A DNA stretch of 64,000 nt from Aeromonas sp. FDAARGOS 1405 (GCF_019048265.1 NZ_CP077311.1:3915001-3979000), one strand, 5' to 3'; positions 8,737 through 18,328 are shown, counted from the stretch's first letter. Numbers and translations are program-made. Notes: generated by a model not told the origin, from the sequence alone.

Positions 8737-8762
8737 AAAGCCCACTGCATGCAGTGGGCTTT
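8737..8762. terminator. Bidirectional terminator between sapF and htpG
   Basis: A perfect 26-base palindrome with 13-base arms (AAAGCCCACTGCA and its complement), flanked by A-run and T-rich sequence, between convergent sapF and htpG. A further 7-base-pair hairpin (CGCCGAG/CTCGGCG) lies just upstream at 8711-8728. Confidence 0.85.
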
Positions 8763-8781
8763 CTGTTACCGGCGTTGCTGC

Positions 8782-10695
8782 TTAGGCTTGCAGCAGCAGA
8801 CGGTTGATGCGGGAAACGAAGCTCGCCGGATCATTCAGCCCGCCCTGCTCGGCCAGCTGGGCCTGTTCGTGCAGCAGGGTGACCCACTCACCGAACAGTG
8901 CCTCGTCTTCAATGGTGTCGAGTTTCTTCACCAGCGCGTGATCAGGGTTGAGCTCCAGAATGTACTTCTGCTCCGGTACCGGCTGGCCAGCCGCGCGCAT
9001 CAGCTTGATCATCTGGGTGCTCATACCGTAGGCGTCGGTGACGATGCAAGAGGGGGAGTCGGTCAGACGGTGGGTGACACGCACCTCTTTCACTGCATCG
9101 CCCAGGCTCTTCTTGACCCGCTCAACCAGACCGGCGTTGGCCTTCTCGGCCTCTTCCTGTGCCTGCTTGGAGGCTTCGTCTTCCAGATCGCCGAGATCCA
9201 GCTCGCCACGGGTGACGGAGATAAGTTGCTTGCCATCGAACTCGGTCAGGTGGCTCATCAGCCACTCGTCCACGCGCTCCCACATCAGCAGCACTTCGAC
9301 ACCCTTCTTGCGGAAGATCTCGAGGTGCGGGCTGTTCTTGGCGGCGGCATAGGAGTCAGCAGTGATGTAGTAGATCTTCTGCTGGCCTTCCTTCATGCGG
9401 CCAACGTAATCTTCCAGCGACACGGTCTGGGCTTCACCCTCGCCAGCGGTACTGGCAAAGCGCAGGAGCTTGGCGATCTCTTCGCGGTTGGCGTAATCCT
9501 CGGCCGGGCCCTCTTTGAGCACGTTACCGAACTCTTTCCAGAACTTGGCGTACTTCTCGGCATCGTCTTTCGCCAGCTTGGAGAGCATGGTCAGCACGCG
9601 CTTGGAGCAAGCCTTGCGCAGGGAGGCAGTCACCTTGTTATCCTGCAGGATCTCGCGGCTGACGTTGAGCGGCAGATCGTTGGAGTCCAGCACCCCTTTG
9701 ACGAAGCGCAGGTAGGTCGGCATAAACTGCTCGGCGTCATCCATGATGAAGACGCGCTGCACATAGAGCTTCAGACCGTGCTTCTGATCGCGGTTGTAGA
9801 GGTCGAACGGTGCGCGGGCCGGTACGTAGAGCAGGCTGGTGTACTCTTGCGCCCCTTCCACCCGGTTGTGACCCCAGAGCAGCGGATCTTCAAAGTCGTG
9901 GGCGACGTGCTTGTAGAACTCCTGATACTCCTCGTCCTTGATATCTTTCGGGTTACGAGTCCACAGTGCAGTCGCGCGGTTGACCTGCTCCCACTCGCCC
10001 GGGGTGCCGACGATGGTCTCACCATCCTCTTCGCGATCCGGGGTACCCTCTTTGAACATCTCGACCGGTACACTGATGTGATCGGAATATTTGCCCACCA
10101 CGGAGCGCAGACGCCAGTCATCGAGGAACTCGTCCTCTTCGGCGCGCAGGTGCAGGATGACGTCGGTACCGCGACCCTCTTTGGTCACATCAGCGACGGT
10201 GAAGGAGCCTTCCCCTTCCGACTCCCACTGCACACCCTGCTCCGGAGCAGTACCGGCGGCGCGGGACACCACGGTCACCTTGTCGGCCACGATAAAGGCA
10301 GAGTAGAAACCGACCCCGAACTGACCGATCAGCTGGGAATCCTTGCCCTGATCGCCGGAGAGGTTCTTGAAGAATTCGGCGGTGCCGGACTTGGCGATGG
10401 TACCCAGATGCTCAATCACCTGATCACGGGTCATACCGATCCCGTTATCGGAGATGGTCAGGGTACGCTTCTCTTTGTCCACCACCAGGCGCACACGCAA
10501 CTGGCCGTCGTTTTCGAACAAAGAGGCATCGGAAAGCGCCTTGAAGCGCAGCTTGTCCGCCGCATCGGATGCGTTGGAGATCAGCTCGCGCAGGAATACT
10601 TCTTTGTTGGAGTAGAGGCTGTGAGCCATCAGGCTCAGCAGTTGTTTGACTTCAGTTTGAAAGCCGTGGGTTTCGGCATGAACACTTTGGGTCAT
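8782..10695 (-). CDS. htpG: Hsp90-family chaperone HtpG
   Basis: ATP-dependent cytosolic chaperone of 637 residues. The GHKL ATPase motifs are in order: [17 protein letters not shown] near residue 30, DNGIGM near 80, and [15 protein letters not shown] near 120. The middle domain has [11 protein letters not shown] and [11 protein letters not shown]. The frame remains open for 21 codons upstream, but ATG at 10695 gives the family N-terminus and is preceded by GAGGAT. It is downstream of recR on the same strand, behind its own heat-shock-type promoter. Confidence 0.96.
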   Translation of the reverse strand: MTQSVHAETHGFQTEVKQLLSLMAHSLYSNKEVFLRELISNASDAADKLRFKALSDASLFENDGQLRVRLVVDKEKRTLTISDNGIGMTRDQVIEHLGTIAKSGTAEFFKNLSGDQGKDSQLIGQFGVGFYSAFIVADKVTVVSRAAGTAPEQGVQWESEGEGSFTVADVTKEGRGTDVILHLRAEEDEFLDDWRLRSVVGKYSDHISVPVEMFKEGTPDREEDGETIVGTPGEWEQVNRATALWTRNPKDIKDEEYQEFYKHVAHDFEDPLLWGHNRVEGAQEYTSLLYVPARAPFDLYNRDQKHGLKLYVQRVFIMDDAEQFMPTYLRFVKGVLDSNDLPLNVSREILQDNKVTASLRKACSKRVLTMLSKLAKDDAEKYAKFWKEFGNVLKEGPAEDYANREEIAKLLRFASTAGEGEAQTVSLEDYVGRMKEGQQKIYYITADSYAAAKNSPHLEIFRKKGVEVLLMWERVDEWLMSHLTEFDGKQLISVTRGELDLGDLEDEASKQAQEEAEKANAGLVERVKKSLGDAVKEVRVTHRLTDSPSCIVTDAYGMSTQMIKLMRAAGQPVPEQKYILELNPDHALVKKLDTIEDEALFGEWVTLLHEQAQLAEQGGLNDPASFVSRINRLLLQA

Positions 10696-10738
10696 GGACC
10701 AATCCTCAGAAACATCGGGTTGAACATACGCCCAACCT

Positions 10739-10766
10739 AGATGGGGACAGCGATCCAAATATCAAG
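10739..10766 (-). promoter_or_regulatory. Sigma-32 (heat-shock) promoter of htpG
   Basis: On the minus strand CTTGATA and CCCCATCT are separated by 13 bases, matching the sigma-32 consensus CTTGAAA-N11-16-CCCCATNT. The -10 element ends about 44 bases before the htpG start codon. This fits the known heat-shock control of htpG. Confidence 0.8.
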
Positions 10767-10800
10767 GGGGCGAATGTGCAATCCTGCTCATTCGCCCCCT
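10765..10800 (-). terminator. Hairpin after recR
   Basis: A 12-base-pair inverted repeat (AGGGGGCGAATG and its complement) with a 12-base loop, 60 bases after the recR stop. The minus-strand T-run is weak. Its edge coincides with the -35 element of the htpG heat-shock promoter. Confidence 0.5.
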
Positions 10801-10859
10801 GTTGGCGTGTAACCGCCGATTTTATGTTCAGTTTTTCGCGACTTGTCACCACCCGCCCC

Positions 10860-11462
10860 TTACTTGAGGCGCTGGCGTCCCATCAGGGAGTGGGAGAGCG
10901 TGGTACCATCCACCAGCTCCAGCTCACCCCCTACCGGCACGCCATGGGCGATGCGACTCACCTCCACCCCGGCCGCACGGGCCATATCGGCGATATACCA
11001 GGCGGTGGCATCCCCCTCGATGGTGGGATTGGTGGCGAGGATCAGTTCGCTGATCGCCTCATCCTTCAGGCGGCGCTCCAGAATATCGAGCCCCAGCTCC
11101 TCCGGGCCTATGCCGTCCAGCGGCGACAGATGGCCCATCAGCACGAAGTAGCGACCGGAAAACTGGCCGGTCTGCTCGATGGCGGCCACGTCCGCCGGAC
11201 TCTCCACCACGCAGAGCAGACCGTTCTCTTCCCGCTTGGGATTGGCGCAAATATCGCAGCGATCGTTCTCGGTAAAGGTGCGGCAGTGGCTGCAGTGGCC
11301 AATCTCGGTCAGGGCGCGAGAGAGCAGCTGGGCCAACCGCAAGCCGCCGCTGCGCTCACGCTCGAGCAGGGTAAAGGCCATCCGCTGGGCAGACTTGGGC
11401 CCCACCCCCGGCAATACCTGCAGGGCTTTCATCATCTCATCGAGCAGGGGACTGAACTTCAT
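10860..11462 (-). CDS. recR: Recombination mediator RecR
   Basis: RecR works with RecF and RecO to load RecA at gaps. At 200 residues it has the standard length: a helix-hairpin-helix [11 protein letters not shown] at the N-terminus, a four-cysteine zinc finger (CSHC...CDIC) around residue 57, and a Toprim domain starting [13 protein letters not shown] at 11462 follows AAGGAGTGTT; the upstream open frame of 19 codons is rejected. dnaX and ybaB, its usual partners, are not upstream here: a divergent DUF2982 gene occupies that side. Confidence 0.95.
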   Translation of the reverse strand: MKFSPLLDEMMKALQVLPGVGPKSAQRMAFTLLERERSGGLRLAQLLSRALTEIGHCSHCRTFTENDRCDICANPKREENGLLCVVESPADVAAIEQTGQFSGRYFVLMGHLSPLDGIGPEELGLDILERRLKDEAISELILATNPTIEGDATAWYIADMARAAGVEVSRIAHGVPVGGELELVDGTTLSHSLMGRQRLK

Positions 11463-11676
11463 AACACTCCTTACACAGGCCTGGCCCTCGCCACCACCTG
11501 GGCCACGACGGGTCAGCAAAACAGGATAACGCCATTGGCGCAGGACTATACCCGAGCCGGCCCATGACTGCCATTTGCTTTGCTGGCCAGCGCAAAAACG
11601 CGGCTCTTATACTTGCTCAAAGACAATCAGGTGGTGTCATAAAAGATCGCCCCTCTCATCAGGACAAGGAGGTTAA

Positions 11677-12399
11677 ATGGAGACACAACATATAAAGCCT
11701 CTGGTCCGCCGAAACGGGCTGACCCTGATCTGGGCCGGGGGGCTCATCACCAGCCTGATGCTATTACTGCTCTGGTTGCTTGTGGAAGGCCCGGTGCTCC
11801 CGGCCTATATATTGCTACTGAGTGGCATGATGATGACCTTGATAGGCTGGCTCAAGCTCAATGAACCCCCGATCAGCCTCTCCCTATGCCAGCAATCCCT
11901 CCACTATCACCACAAATATGGCGGCTGGGCACTGAAGTGGCACAACATCCAGCGTATCGATCAACCCAGAATCCATGTTGGTTGGGATCTCCAGCCCCTG
12001 CCCTATATCGGTTTCAAGATAAAACAGTATGACGAGTTTCTGACCCTGATCACTCCCAGACTGGCCGTGCATCTGTTGACAGAGCAGCGCCCTGTGTTGC
12101 TGCATGCCTTGCATAATGAGCAGCCCCATGAGCAGCCTGTGCATACCAATGATCCCTTACAGGGCATCGACTGGCTGGAGGAGAGTCACTTTTGCTCCCC
12201 GCAAGGGCTGCACTACGATGGCGCATTGGCCATGCTGGCCCACCGGATGATTCGCATGCGCCACTTGCTCGGTTATGACCTGTTGATCCCGGTAGGCAGC
12301 CTGGATCGGGAACCGGACGATTTCCTCAAACTGCTGCGCCAATACCGGCAGGAGGCGAACGTATCTCCACTACCTTCATCAGAGCCACATGCTCAATAA
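11677..12399 (+). CDS. DUF2982-like membrane protein
   Basis: A 240-residue protein with two hydrophobic segments in its first 60 residues (LIWAGGLITSLMLLLLWLL and LPAYILLLSGMMMTLIGWL) and a soluble remainder. The pattern after the membrane hairpin (KYGGWALKWHNIQRID, a YIGFKIK strand, WLEESHF near 165, MRHLLGYDLLIPVGSLDR) resembles DUF2982 proteins of Vibrio, Shewanella and Aeromonas, which have no assigned function. The ATG is preceded by AAGGAGGTTAA. It is monocistronic by appearance and divergent from recR. Confidence 0.7.
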   Translation: METQHIKPLVRRNGLTLIWAGGLITSLMLLLLWLLVEGPVLPAYILLLSGMMMTLIGWLKLNEPPISLSLCQQSLHYHHKYGGWALKWHNIQRIDQPRIHVGWDLQPLPYIGFKIKQYDEFLTLITPRLAVHLLTEQRPVLLHALHNEQPHEQPVHTNDPLQGIDWLEESHFCSPQGLHYDGALAMLAHRMIRMRHLLGYDLLIPVGSLDREPDDFLKLLRQYRQEANVSPLPSSEPHAQ

Positions 12400-12873
12400 C
12401 CCCCATGCCAAGTGGTTGTCGCTACGTCCCAGGCACTGAACGGTGAGCTATCCAACGCGGTTGTAACACCCATTAGACGATTGCAGAGAGTGCCGATGAG
12501 AACTACCTATTCCCATAACACTAAACACTCATACTCATACCCTGAAGTAACACCCCTTCACCATGGGGTGTGGTGTTTATTTGAACAGTGAACTGCCATG
12601 GGTAATGGCGGTTAAACAGGCTCATTTTTCGACGTTGGATGCCAAAACGGTCAAGCGCTCTTGGCAACACGTTTTTATTTGTAATGGCTAACCAAAATCT
12701 AATTACCATACAAGTAACCCGAATTGCCGACGCACCTCCTACAGCGAATCATCACTTTTACTTAAGCCTTATTTTTTATACACTTAAATACATGTCGGGA
12801 GATTATTGGATGGCTTTACCCTCAGATCACGAAGGATATCGAGCCGAGTAAAACCAATCAGGAAGCAGAACAC
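12400..12873. other. Intergenic region upstream of the SQ regulator
   Basis: 474 bases with no convincing gene. Two hairpins are visible: ACACCCC/GGGGTGT at 12550-12571, and AACTGCCAT/ATGGCGGTT at 12591-12613 with one G-T pair. The second could terminate the DUF2982 transcript. The last 150 bases are A+T-rich and should hold the regulator's promoter. A 62-codon minus-strand frame across the hairpins has no recognisable features. Confidence 0.5.
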
Positions 12874-13905
12874 GTGTCCTCGAGAAGCAAACAAACCGTC
12901 AAGCTTGATGATGTCGCGGCCCTGGCCAAAGTGTCCCCCTCGACAGTCTCACTTTATGTACGTCATCCAGACAAGGTAAAAGCCAATACCGGCCATAAAA
13001 TTCAGCGTGCCATTGATGAATTGGGTTATGTGCACAACAAAATTGCCAGTCAGTTTACTGCCGGGCGAAGCTCGGCAATGGCAATTATCGTTCCTTCCAT
13101 TTCCAATATTACCTTTAGTACCTTTGTCCAACAGATTGAACATATCGTGAGTGATGCAGGTTTTCAGCTCTATATCGCATCTCATGATCACTCCATGGAA
13201 AAAGAGGAGCAGCAGATCCGCTCCATTTTACAATGGTCTCCTGCTGCCATAACCCTCACTGGCGCTAAGCACAGTGATACTACGATTCGTATGCTGGAGC
13301 ACAGTGCGGTGCCTGTGGTTCAAGCATGGCAAATCGGTGAAGCCAGTCCGTTTGTCGCGCAGGTCGGTATCGATCATTTTCAGGTGGGTTACGATGCCGC
13401 ATCTTACCTGATACGCTCCGGCTGCCATAAAATTGCCTATTTCACGACCCGTTTTAACGATGACGTGCGTGCGCAGAGCCGCTACAGCGGCTTTTGCCAG
13501 GCACTTGAGACGGCGGGTATGGATCCCTTGTTGGTCGAAATCCCTTACAGCGACAATATTTATCCCGCCGCGCGCGAGCTACTCATCAAGACACTGCTCA
13601 AAGAGCGCAAACTCGACGGCATTTTTGCATCAAACGATACCATTGGTACGGCATTGCTGATGGAGGCGATTGCACGCAATATCCCGGTACCAGAGCAACT
13701 CTCTATCATCGGGTTTGGCGACTTTCCAGGCAGCGGTTATCTGGCACCCGTGACCTTGTCCAGTATCAATATCAATATCCACTCTGTTGCCAGCCAGGCT
13801 GCATCCATGATGTTGCGGATGGCTCGCGAGCCCGATTATAAAGGCGAGATCATTGATGCCGGATTTGACTTGATCCCCAGACAGAGTACCCGGTTTGTTT
13901 TGTGA
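12874..13905 (+). CDS. LacI-family regulator of the SQ cluster
   Basis: A 343-residue LacI/GalR-type repressor. The N-terminal helix-turn-helix is VKLDDVAALAKVSPSTVSLYV with the hinge following near residue 60. The periplasmic-binding-like effector domain includes GFGDFPGSGYLAPVTLSSI near residue 290. The start is GTG at 12874, preceded by AGGAAG. It is the first gene of the SQ cluster, so an SQ-derived ligand is a reasonable guess. E. coli instead controls its yih genes with a DeoR-type protein. Cognate operators are not proven; candidates are listed separately. Confidence 0.85.
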   Translation: MSSRSKQTVKLDDVAALAKVSPSTVSLYVRHPDKVKANTGHKIQRAIDELGYVHNKIASQFTAGRSSAMAIIVPSISNITFSTFVQQIEHIVSDAGFQLYIASHDHSMEKEEQQIRSILQWSPAAITLTGAKHSDTTIRMLEHSAVPVVQAWQIGEASPFVAQVGIDHFQVGYDAASYLIRSGCHKIAYFTTRFNDDVRAQSRYSGFCQALETAGMDPLLVEIPYSDNIYPAARELLIKTLLKERKLDGIFASNDTIGTALLMEAIARNIPVPEQLSIIGFGDFPGSGYLAPVTLSSININIHSVASQAASMMLRMAREPDYKGEIIDAGFDLIPRQSTRFVL

Positions 13906-14050
13906 CCAAGCCAATACAGTCACACCATGAACCATCACAAAACCATGGCCTTGATAAATAGCCCATGAAGATAAATGCCCCCCATGTATCTACCAGAACA
14001 CTATCCGTTGCGTCAGATATTTTTAAGCAGGACACCAGTCACTGCCTGCG

Positions 14051-14470
14051 CTACAAGGTTTTGGTTAAGTAATATCGTTGATGAAACACCGGGCACTTTT
14101 CCAACGTCATGACGACTGAATACCCCCGCGCTTGGTAAAAAGGCTTTGCTTGAAAGCTAAAAGTATCGAGCTGTGAAAAACAGCAGCCGCGCTCGCGGGC
14201 AGCCTGCTCCATCGCCGCCAATAACCAGCCTCCTACACCGCGCCCCCGCAGGCTACTGGCCACCCACAGATACTCGATATAGAGCCAGTTACCGTAGGTA
14301 TGGCCGCTGCATCCTCCGGCACGACGCATCTGATCATCCTGATAGAATATGGCAAGTGGGCGACGTATCTGTTCACCGACAAACTCACGATTGGTTTTGA
14401 TCAGGTTGTCTCGTAAAAAATCTATGTCGTCCTGGCTGGGGTTTTGCACAACGTCAAGAGTGTCAATCAT
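14051..14470 (-). CDS. GNAT-family N-acetyltransferase
   Basis: A 139-residue GNAT protein. The acetyl-CoA loop is LRGRGVGGWLLAAMEQAARERG at about residues 78-99, the Q/RxxGxG/A motif, followed by FYQARGYSVV as in motif B. The acceptor is unknown. It lies downstream of the sulfoquinovosidase gene on the same strand, with a hairpin in the 96-base gap, so it may be a separate or attenuated unit. No step of the SQ pathway needs an acetyltransferase. The ATG follows GAGGAGCAGAGCAGC. Confidence 0.85.
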   Translation of the reverse strand: MIDTLDVVQNPSQDDIDFLRDNLIKTNREFVGEQIRRPLAIFYQDDQMRRAGGCSGHTYGNWLYIEYLWVASSLRGRGVGGWLLAAMEQAARERGCCFSQLDTFSFQAKPFYQARGYSVVMTLEKCPVFHQRYYLTKTL

Positions 14471-14497
14471 GCTGCTCTGCTCCTCTGTTGAAACATA

Positions 14498-14523
14498 ATG
14501 GCCGTGAACATTGTCACGGCCAT
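14498..14523 (-). terminator. Hairpin between sulfoquinovosidase and GNAT genes
   Basis: A perfect 10-base-pair stem (ATGGCCGTGA/TCACGGCCAT) with a 6-base loop. On the minus strand it is followed by ATTATGTTT, a weak T-run. It may terminate or attenuate the sulfoquinovosidase transcript. Confidence 0.5.
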
Positions 14524-14566
14524 GGGTTATCCGGGTCGCATCCTCTATAGCGAACGCCGGTGCGAT

Positions 14567-16588
14567 TTACGCCAGATCCTTTAGCTCGGCAAACAGCGAA
14601 GTCCAAGGACTTTTGGCACGATAGAACACCGGGGGCTGGCCAATCGGTGCAGGCAGAGTGACCCGCTGGCCCCCTGTAAAGCGCTGGCCGCTCCAGACAT
14701 GCGTCCACTGCTCACCTGCAGGCAGGTAAGTTGTCCACTCACGCACATCCCCTTGGTGAACCGGTGCCACCAGCAACTCTGACCCATAGAGGTATTGATC
14801 CTGTATGACGTAGGTCTCGGGATCATGTTCAAAATGCAGCATCATGGCACGTTGAACCGGATACCCTTTCTCGGCCGCTTCATCCACCAGGCTACGCAAG
14901 TAAGGAGTCAGGTGGCAATAAACTCGGGTCATCCGGGCAAAATGCGCCAACGTGCTGCCATCCTGGTCAAACTGGAAATTCTCATCAGGGCGGTTACCTT
15001 CGTGGGTACGCATGACTGGGGTAAAGGCAGCCATTTCAACCCAGCGGTCAAACAGCTCCTTGGTTCGACGGTTGCCAAACAGTGAGGTGTAGCCACCGAT
15101 ATCCGAGTGGTGATACGCGTTCCCCAACATACCGGAGGAGAGCGCCCCCGAGATCACCGTGACCAGACCATCGTGACGGCTGAAATCGACACATTGATCG
15201 CCTGCCCACAGTAGCGGGCAGTATTGCTGCACCCCGGTGTAACCGGCTCGCATAAAGAACAGGGCATCACCGGTTTGGCCGTTCATCGCGATCGCTTCAG
15301 CGTTGCACTGGGCCCACAGAGTCGGCCAGGCATTGTGCATCAGCTTGGCATCGACACCGTTGTGCAGGTAGATATTATCGGTCGGCAGGTACTCGCCAAA
15401 GTCAGCCATCCACCCCTTGATCCCCATATCCAGCATGTTTTTACGCAGCACGGTATCACGGAACCAGGCCATGGCATCTGGATTGGTAAAGTCGATACAG
15501 CCGCAATAGAATTCGCCAAAGTCGACCAGCGCAACCTGACCATCCTTGTCCAGCGCCATATAGCCGAGCTCTTTGGCGATCGGAAACAGCTTGCCATCTT
15601 CACACAGGTAGGGGTTGACGTAGGCCATGAACTCGATGCCCTGGTCATTGAGCGCCTTGATCCTGGCGGGCAGATTGGGGTAGCGATCCTGATGGTGCTG
15701 CCAATCCCAGTCCCAGAACAGGCGCTTGCCAAACGAGGTGACCCGCAAGCCGCACCAGTCTTCACTCCACAGACCCGAAACCTTGATACCATGGTCAAGG
15801 GCGTTTTCCAGACGACTGAAGGTATTGACCTCTCCCCCCTTCAGACCAAGGATCGCCCCCTTGTAAACCCACTCAGGCAACCGGGGCTGGCGGCCAAACC
15901 GGGCGGACAGTTTTTCGATAATGCCCAGATAGCTCTCTGCGGTGCGCAACTCGATGGCCTGCGGGATCGCCCACACTTGCAGCTCATGAAACCCTTCGTG
16001 ACGAAAATCGAAATCGGCATAAGCGGTGGTGTCGATATGGCAGCTGTATTTGCGAGAGGAGACAAACGTGGGTTGCGGATAGTTGGTGTGGTAGTAATCC
16101 CCACCGGCTTTGCCCATCACATCGGCTTTCCATTTGATCTCGCTGTGGGGATGGCGACCAACACCGGGCTCTGACGTCCACAACGGAAAGTGACGACCAC
16201 GCAAATCGAAATAGGACATCTGCTCGCCACAACCCCAGACATGCTCTTTACGTTCGGCCGGCAATCTGACCCAAAAGCGGTTATATGCCTCGTCCAGTAT
16301 GGTCGGATAAAGCATCACATCATCGCCATCACACACCACTGCCACCTGTAGCAAAGCAGGAGTAAAGGCATTCGGGGCAAAAACAAACAGGTTGTTGTCA
16401 ACCTGTTCGATATGAGCCAATGCAACGCGAGACTCGATGTAGTCTTCGATGTCAAAGTTGCCGCGATAAATTTCCATTTTTTCCCGGCCCTTGCCTATAT
16501 AAAACGCCGGGGCATCCGCTTGATGAGAAAATAACAACTGCTGCTGGTGCTGAATCGTTAACGCCTGTGACGAAAATTCGAGTTGCAT
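14567..16588 (-). CDS. yihQ: Sulfoquinovosidase, GH31 (YihQ-like)
   Basis: Glycoside hydrolase family 31 enzyme of 673 residues that releases SQ from its glycosides such as sulfoquinovosyl glycerol. It resembles E. coli YihQ over its whole length. The catalytic nucleophile is Asp396 (WMADFGEYLP) and the acid/base is Asp464 (WAGDQ). The residues that hold the sulfonate in characterised sulfoquinovosidases are present: Lys250, Glu276, Arg289, Trp292 and Tyr500. This is the KERWY version described for the Agrobacterium enzyme rather than the QQRWY set of E. coli. No signal peptide is seen, so it acts in the cytoplasm. It is transcribed divergently from the symporter genes. Confidence 0.92.
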   Translation of the reverse strand: MQLEFSSQALTIQHQQQLLFSHQADAPAFYIGKGREKMEIYRGNFDIEDYIESRVALAHIEQVDNNLFVFAPNAFTPALLQVAVVCDGDDVMLYPTILDEAYNRFWVRLPAERKEHVWGCGEQMSYFDLRGRHFPLWTSEPGVGRHPHSEIKWKADVMGKAGGDYYHTNYPQPTFVSSRKYSCHIDTTAYADFDFRHEGFHELQVWAIPQAIELRTAESYLGIIEKLSARFGRQPRLPEWVYKGAILGLKGGEVNTFSRLENALDHGIKVSGLWSEDWCGLRVTSFGKRLFWDWDWQHHQDRYPNLPARIKALNDQGIEFMAYVNPYLCEDGKLFPIAKELGYMALDKDGQVALVDFGEFYCGCIDFTNPDAMAWFRDTVLRKNMLDMGIKGWMADFGEYLPTDNIYLHNGVDAKLMHNAWPTLWAQCNAEAIAMNGQTGDALFFMRAGYTGVQQYCPLLWAGDQCVDFSRHDGLVTVISGALSSGMLGNAYHHSDIGGYTSLFGNRRTKELFDRWVEMAAFTPVMRTHEGNRPDENFQFDQDGSTLAHFARMTRVYCHLTPYLRSLVDEAAEKGYPVQRAMMLHFEHDPETYVIQDQYLYGSELLVAPVHQGDVREWTTYLPAGEQWTHVWSGQRFTGGQRVTLPAPIGQPPVFYRAKSPWTSLFAELKDLA

Positions 16589-16644
16589 TGCATAAGCTCC
16601 TGTTTAGTCGGGCCATCCCCGCTTGCTCGCAAACACAATAATAG

Positions 16645-16654
16645 CGCTACGATT
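16645..16654 (+). promoter_or_regulatory. Candidate operator, site 1
   Basis: CGCTACGATT, about 57 bases upstream of the sulfoquinovosidase start. The same ten bases recur at 16829-16838, and a related motif precedes the porin gene. Confidence 0.35.
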
Positions 16655-16828
16655 TCATTTCAATCGCGTAAAACCCAAACAGCGATCTCGATCACCAATC
16701 AACACCCGCCACATGAAAACGTTTGGCCCGTTTGCAAACACCATTTGTAAGAGAATCCTTAACCACCAGCGCAATCTCTCGATCTGGATCCCACTTTTCA
16801 ACAATCACCCTTGCGCCAACAATCGCAT

Positions 16829-16838
16829 CGCTACGATT
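16829..16838 (+). promoter_or_regulatory. Candidate operator, site 2
   Basis: CGCTACGATT within the inverted repeat ATCG-CTA-CGAT, about 40 bases upstream of the first symporter start. Confidence 0.35.
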
Positions 16839-16877
16839 ATTGGGCTGCCGGATGGATTCCACACTATGGAGAATAAA

Positions 16878-18266
16878 ATGGTTGTTCAGGCGCATATCGA
16901 AAGCAGACTGCCTTTTAGGGAAAAACTTGCCTATGGCGTCGGCGATTTTGGTTACAACTTTGTATTGAATATCACCACCCTCTACCTGCTTAAATTTCTG
17001 ACCGATGTAGCAGGTATCAATGCGGCGTGGGCAGGCGTCATCTTTTTGGTGGCGAAAGTGTTCACCGGCTTCACCGACCTGGGCACCGGCATTTTCCTCG
17101 ACACCCGCAAGAGCTTCGGACCTCGCGGCAAGTTTCGTCCGATGCTGCTCTGGACCATAGTGCCGCTGTTTGTCTGCAACATGTTGCTGTTTTGCAATTT
17201 TGAGCTCGACAGCGAGACCAAGACCACCCTGTTCATCGTCTGCTTTATGGCCTTTGGCCTGTTCTTTAGCTTGGGCAATGCCAGCTATGGCGCCATGGTG
17301 CCCTCTATGACCAAAAATGTTCAGGATCGCGCAGAGCTGGCAGCATGGCGTCAGGGCGGAGCCAACACTGGCTTGTTGCTGGCCACCGTCGGTTTCATGC
17401 CCATCGCCATGTTGTTTGAATCCCAGGAGACCGGCTACATGGTGGCAGCCCTGGCCTACACCTCGGTCGGCTTGGCGGCGGTACTCTTTTGCTACCTCAA
17501 CGTCAAAGAACACCACACCATCATAGGTAATGACCCTGACCAGATCGTCGAGAAGCCCACTATCAAGGAGGGGCTCAAGGCGGTACTCAAGAACAACCAG
17601 TTGCTGGTGCTGGCAGTAGCCAACCTGCTGACCCTCTCCGCATTCAACGTCAAACTCACCGTGCAGGTCTTCTACGCCCAGTACATTCTGGGTGATGTCT
17701 CCATGGTCTCTTACATGAGCTTTGTCAGCATGGGGTGCATCTACCTCGGGGTGTTGTCTGTGCCTGCGCTGGTACGCCGCTTCGGCAAAAAACCTGTCTA
17801 TCTGGCCGGATTGTGCCTGTGGATCTCCGGCGACATTGCCAACTACCTGTTCGGTGGCACCGTCATGAGTTACGTGCTGTTCACCTCGCTGGCGTTCTTT
17901 GGCACCTCTTTCGTCAACAGCCTTAACTGGGCATTTGTCTCAGATACCGTTGAGTACGGTGAGTGGAAAACCGGTACCCGTACCGAAGGCTTGGTCTACT
18001 GCGGCATGACCTTCTTTAGAAAGTGTTCGCAAGCTATCGCAGGGTTCGTCCCCGGGTTCGCTCTGGCACTGGTTGGCTATATGCCCAATGTGGAGCAAAC
18101 CGATGCCGCCAAAGCCGGGATCACCGGACTGATTTTCATCTACCCGGCAAGCCTGGCCATCGTAACGGCACTGGTGATGGCCCTCTTCTACACCCTCAAC
18201 GAGCAGCGCTATCAAGAGATCATCGCCAGCCTTGGTGCCCGCCGTGTGGCGACCACCCAAAGCTGA
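16878..18266 (+). CDS. YihO-like cation symporter 1 (GPH family)
   Basis: A 462-residue, 12-helix transporter of the glycoside-pentoside-hexuronide:cation symporter family. It closely resembles E. coli YihO/YihP, which carry SQ or its glycosides and products. Shared landmarks are YGVGDFGYN near residue 25, FTDLGTG, AELAAWRQGGANTGLL and NSLNWAFVSDTVEYGEWKTG. The frame opens far upstream. ATG at 16866 is possible, but ATG at 16878 has GGAGA five bases before it and is chosen. It is the first gene of the rightward SQ operon; a paralogue follows. Confidence 0.88.
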   Translation: MVVQAHIESRLPFREKLAYGVGDFGYNFVLNITTLYLLKFLTDVAGINAAWAGVIFLVAKVFTGFTDLGTGIFLDTRKSFGPRGKFRPMLLWTIVPLFVCNMLLFCNFELDSETKTTLFIVCFMAFGLFFSLGNASYGAMVPSMTKNVQDRAELAAWRQGGANTGLLLATVGFMPIAMLFESQETGYMVAALAYTSVGLAAVLFCYLNVKEHHTIIGNDPDQIVEKPTIKEGLKAVLKNNQLLVLAVANLLTLSAFNVKLTVQVFYAQYILGDVSMVSYMSFVSMGCIYLGVLSVPALVRRFGKKPVYLAGLCLWISGDIANYLFGGTVMSYVLFTSLAFFGTSFVNSLNWAFVSDTVEYGEWKTGTRTEGLVYCGMTFFRKCSQAIAGFVPGFALALVGYMPNVEQTDAAKAGITGLIFIYPASLAIVTALVMALFYTLNEQRYQEIIASLGARRVATTQS

Positions 18267-18328
18267 CTCTCATGCAACTGGCAGCGGCGTGCTGGCCACG
18301 CTGTTGCTCTCTTCAAGGATGTGATCCC

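Larger units (their letters stand above)
16589..16877. promoter_or_regulatory. Divergent promoter region of the SQ cluster
   Basis: 289 bases between the oppositely transcribed sulfoquinovosidase and first symporter genes, so both promoters lie here. It contains two direct copies of CGCTACGATT (16645-16654 and 16829-16838), one near each gene. Also present are a LacI-operator-like AAACGTTT at 16717-16724 and the palindrome GTTTGCAAAC at 16730-16739. I could not fix -10 and -35 elements. Confidence 0.6.

Noticed and set aside
8749..10740. 663-codon plus-strand open frame opposite htpG
   Set aside because: It is the antisense shadow of a highly conserved chaperone gene with G+C-rich codons; no ribosome binding site and no recognisable domain.
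12521..12709. 62-codon minus-strand open frame before the LacI-type gene
   Set aside because: It crosses two hairpins, lacks a ribosome binding site and resembles no protein I know; possibly decayed sequence but unsupported.
16717..16739. AAACGTTT and GTTTGCAAAC as LacI-type operators
   Set aside because: They fit the general LacI half-site pattern but occur once each and are not found before the porin or regulator genes, so the repeated CGCTACGATT motif was preferred.
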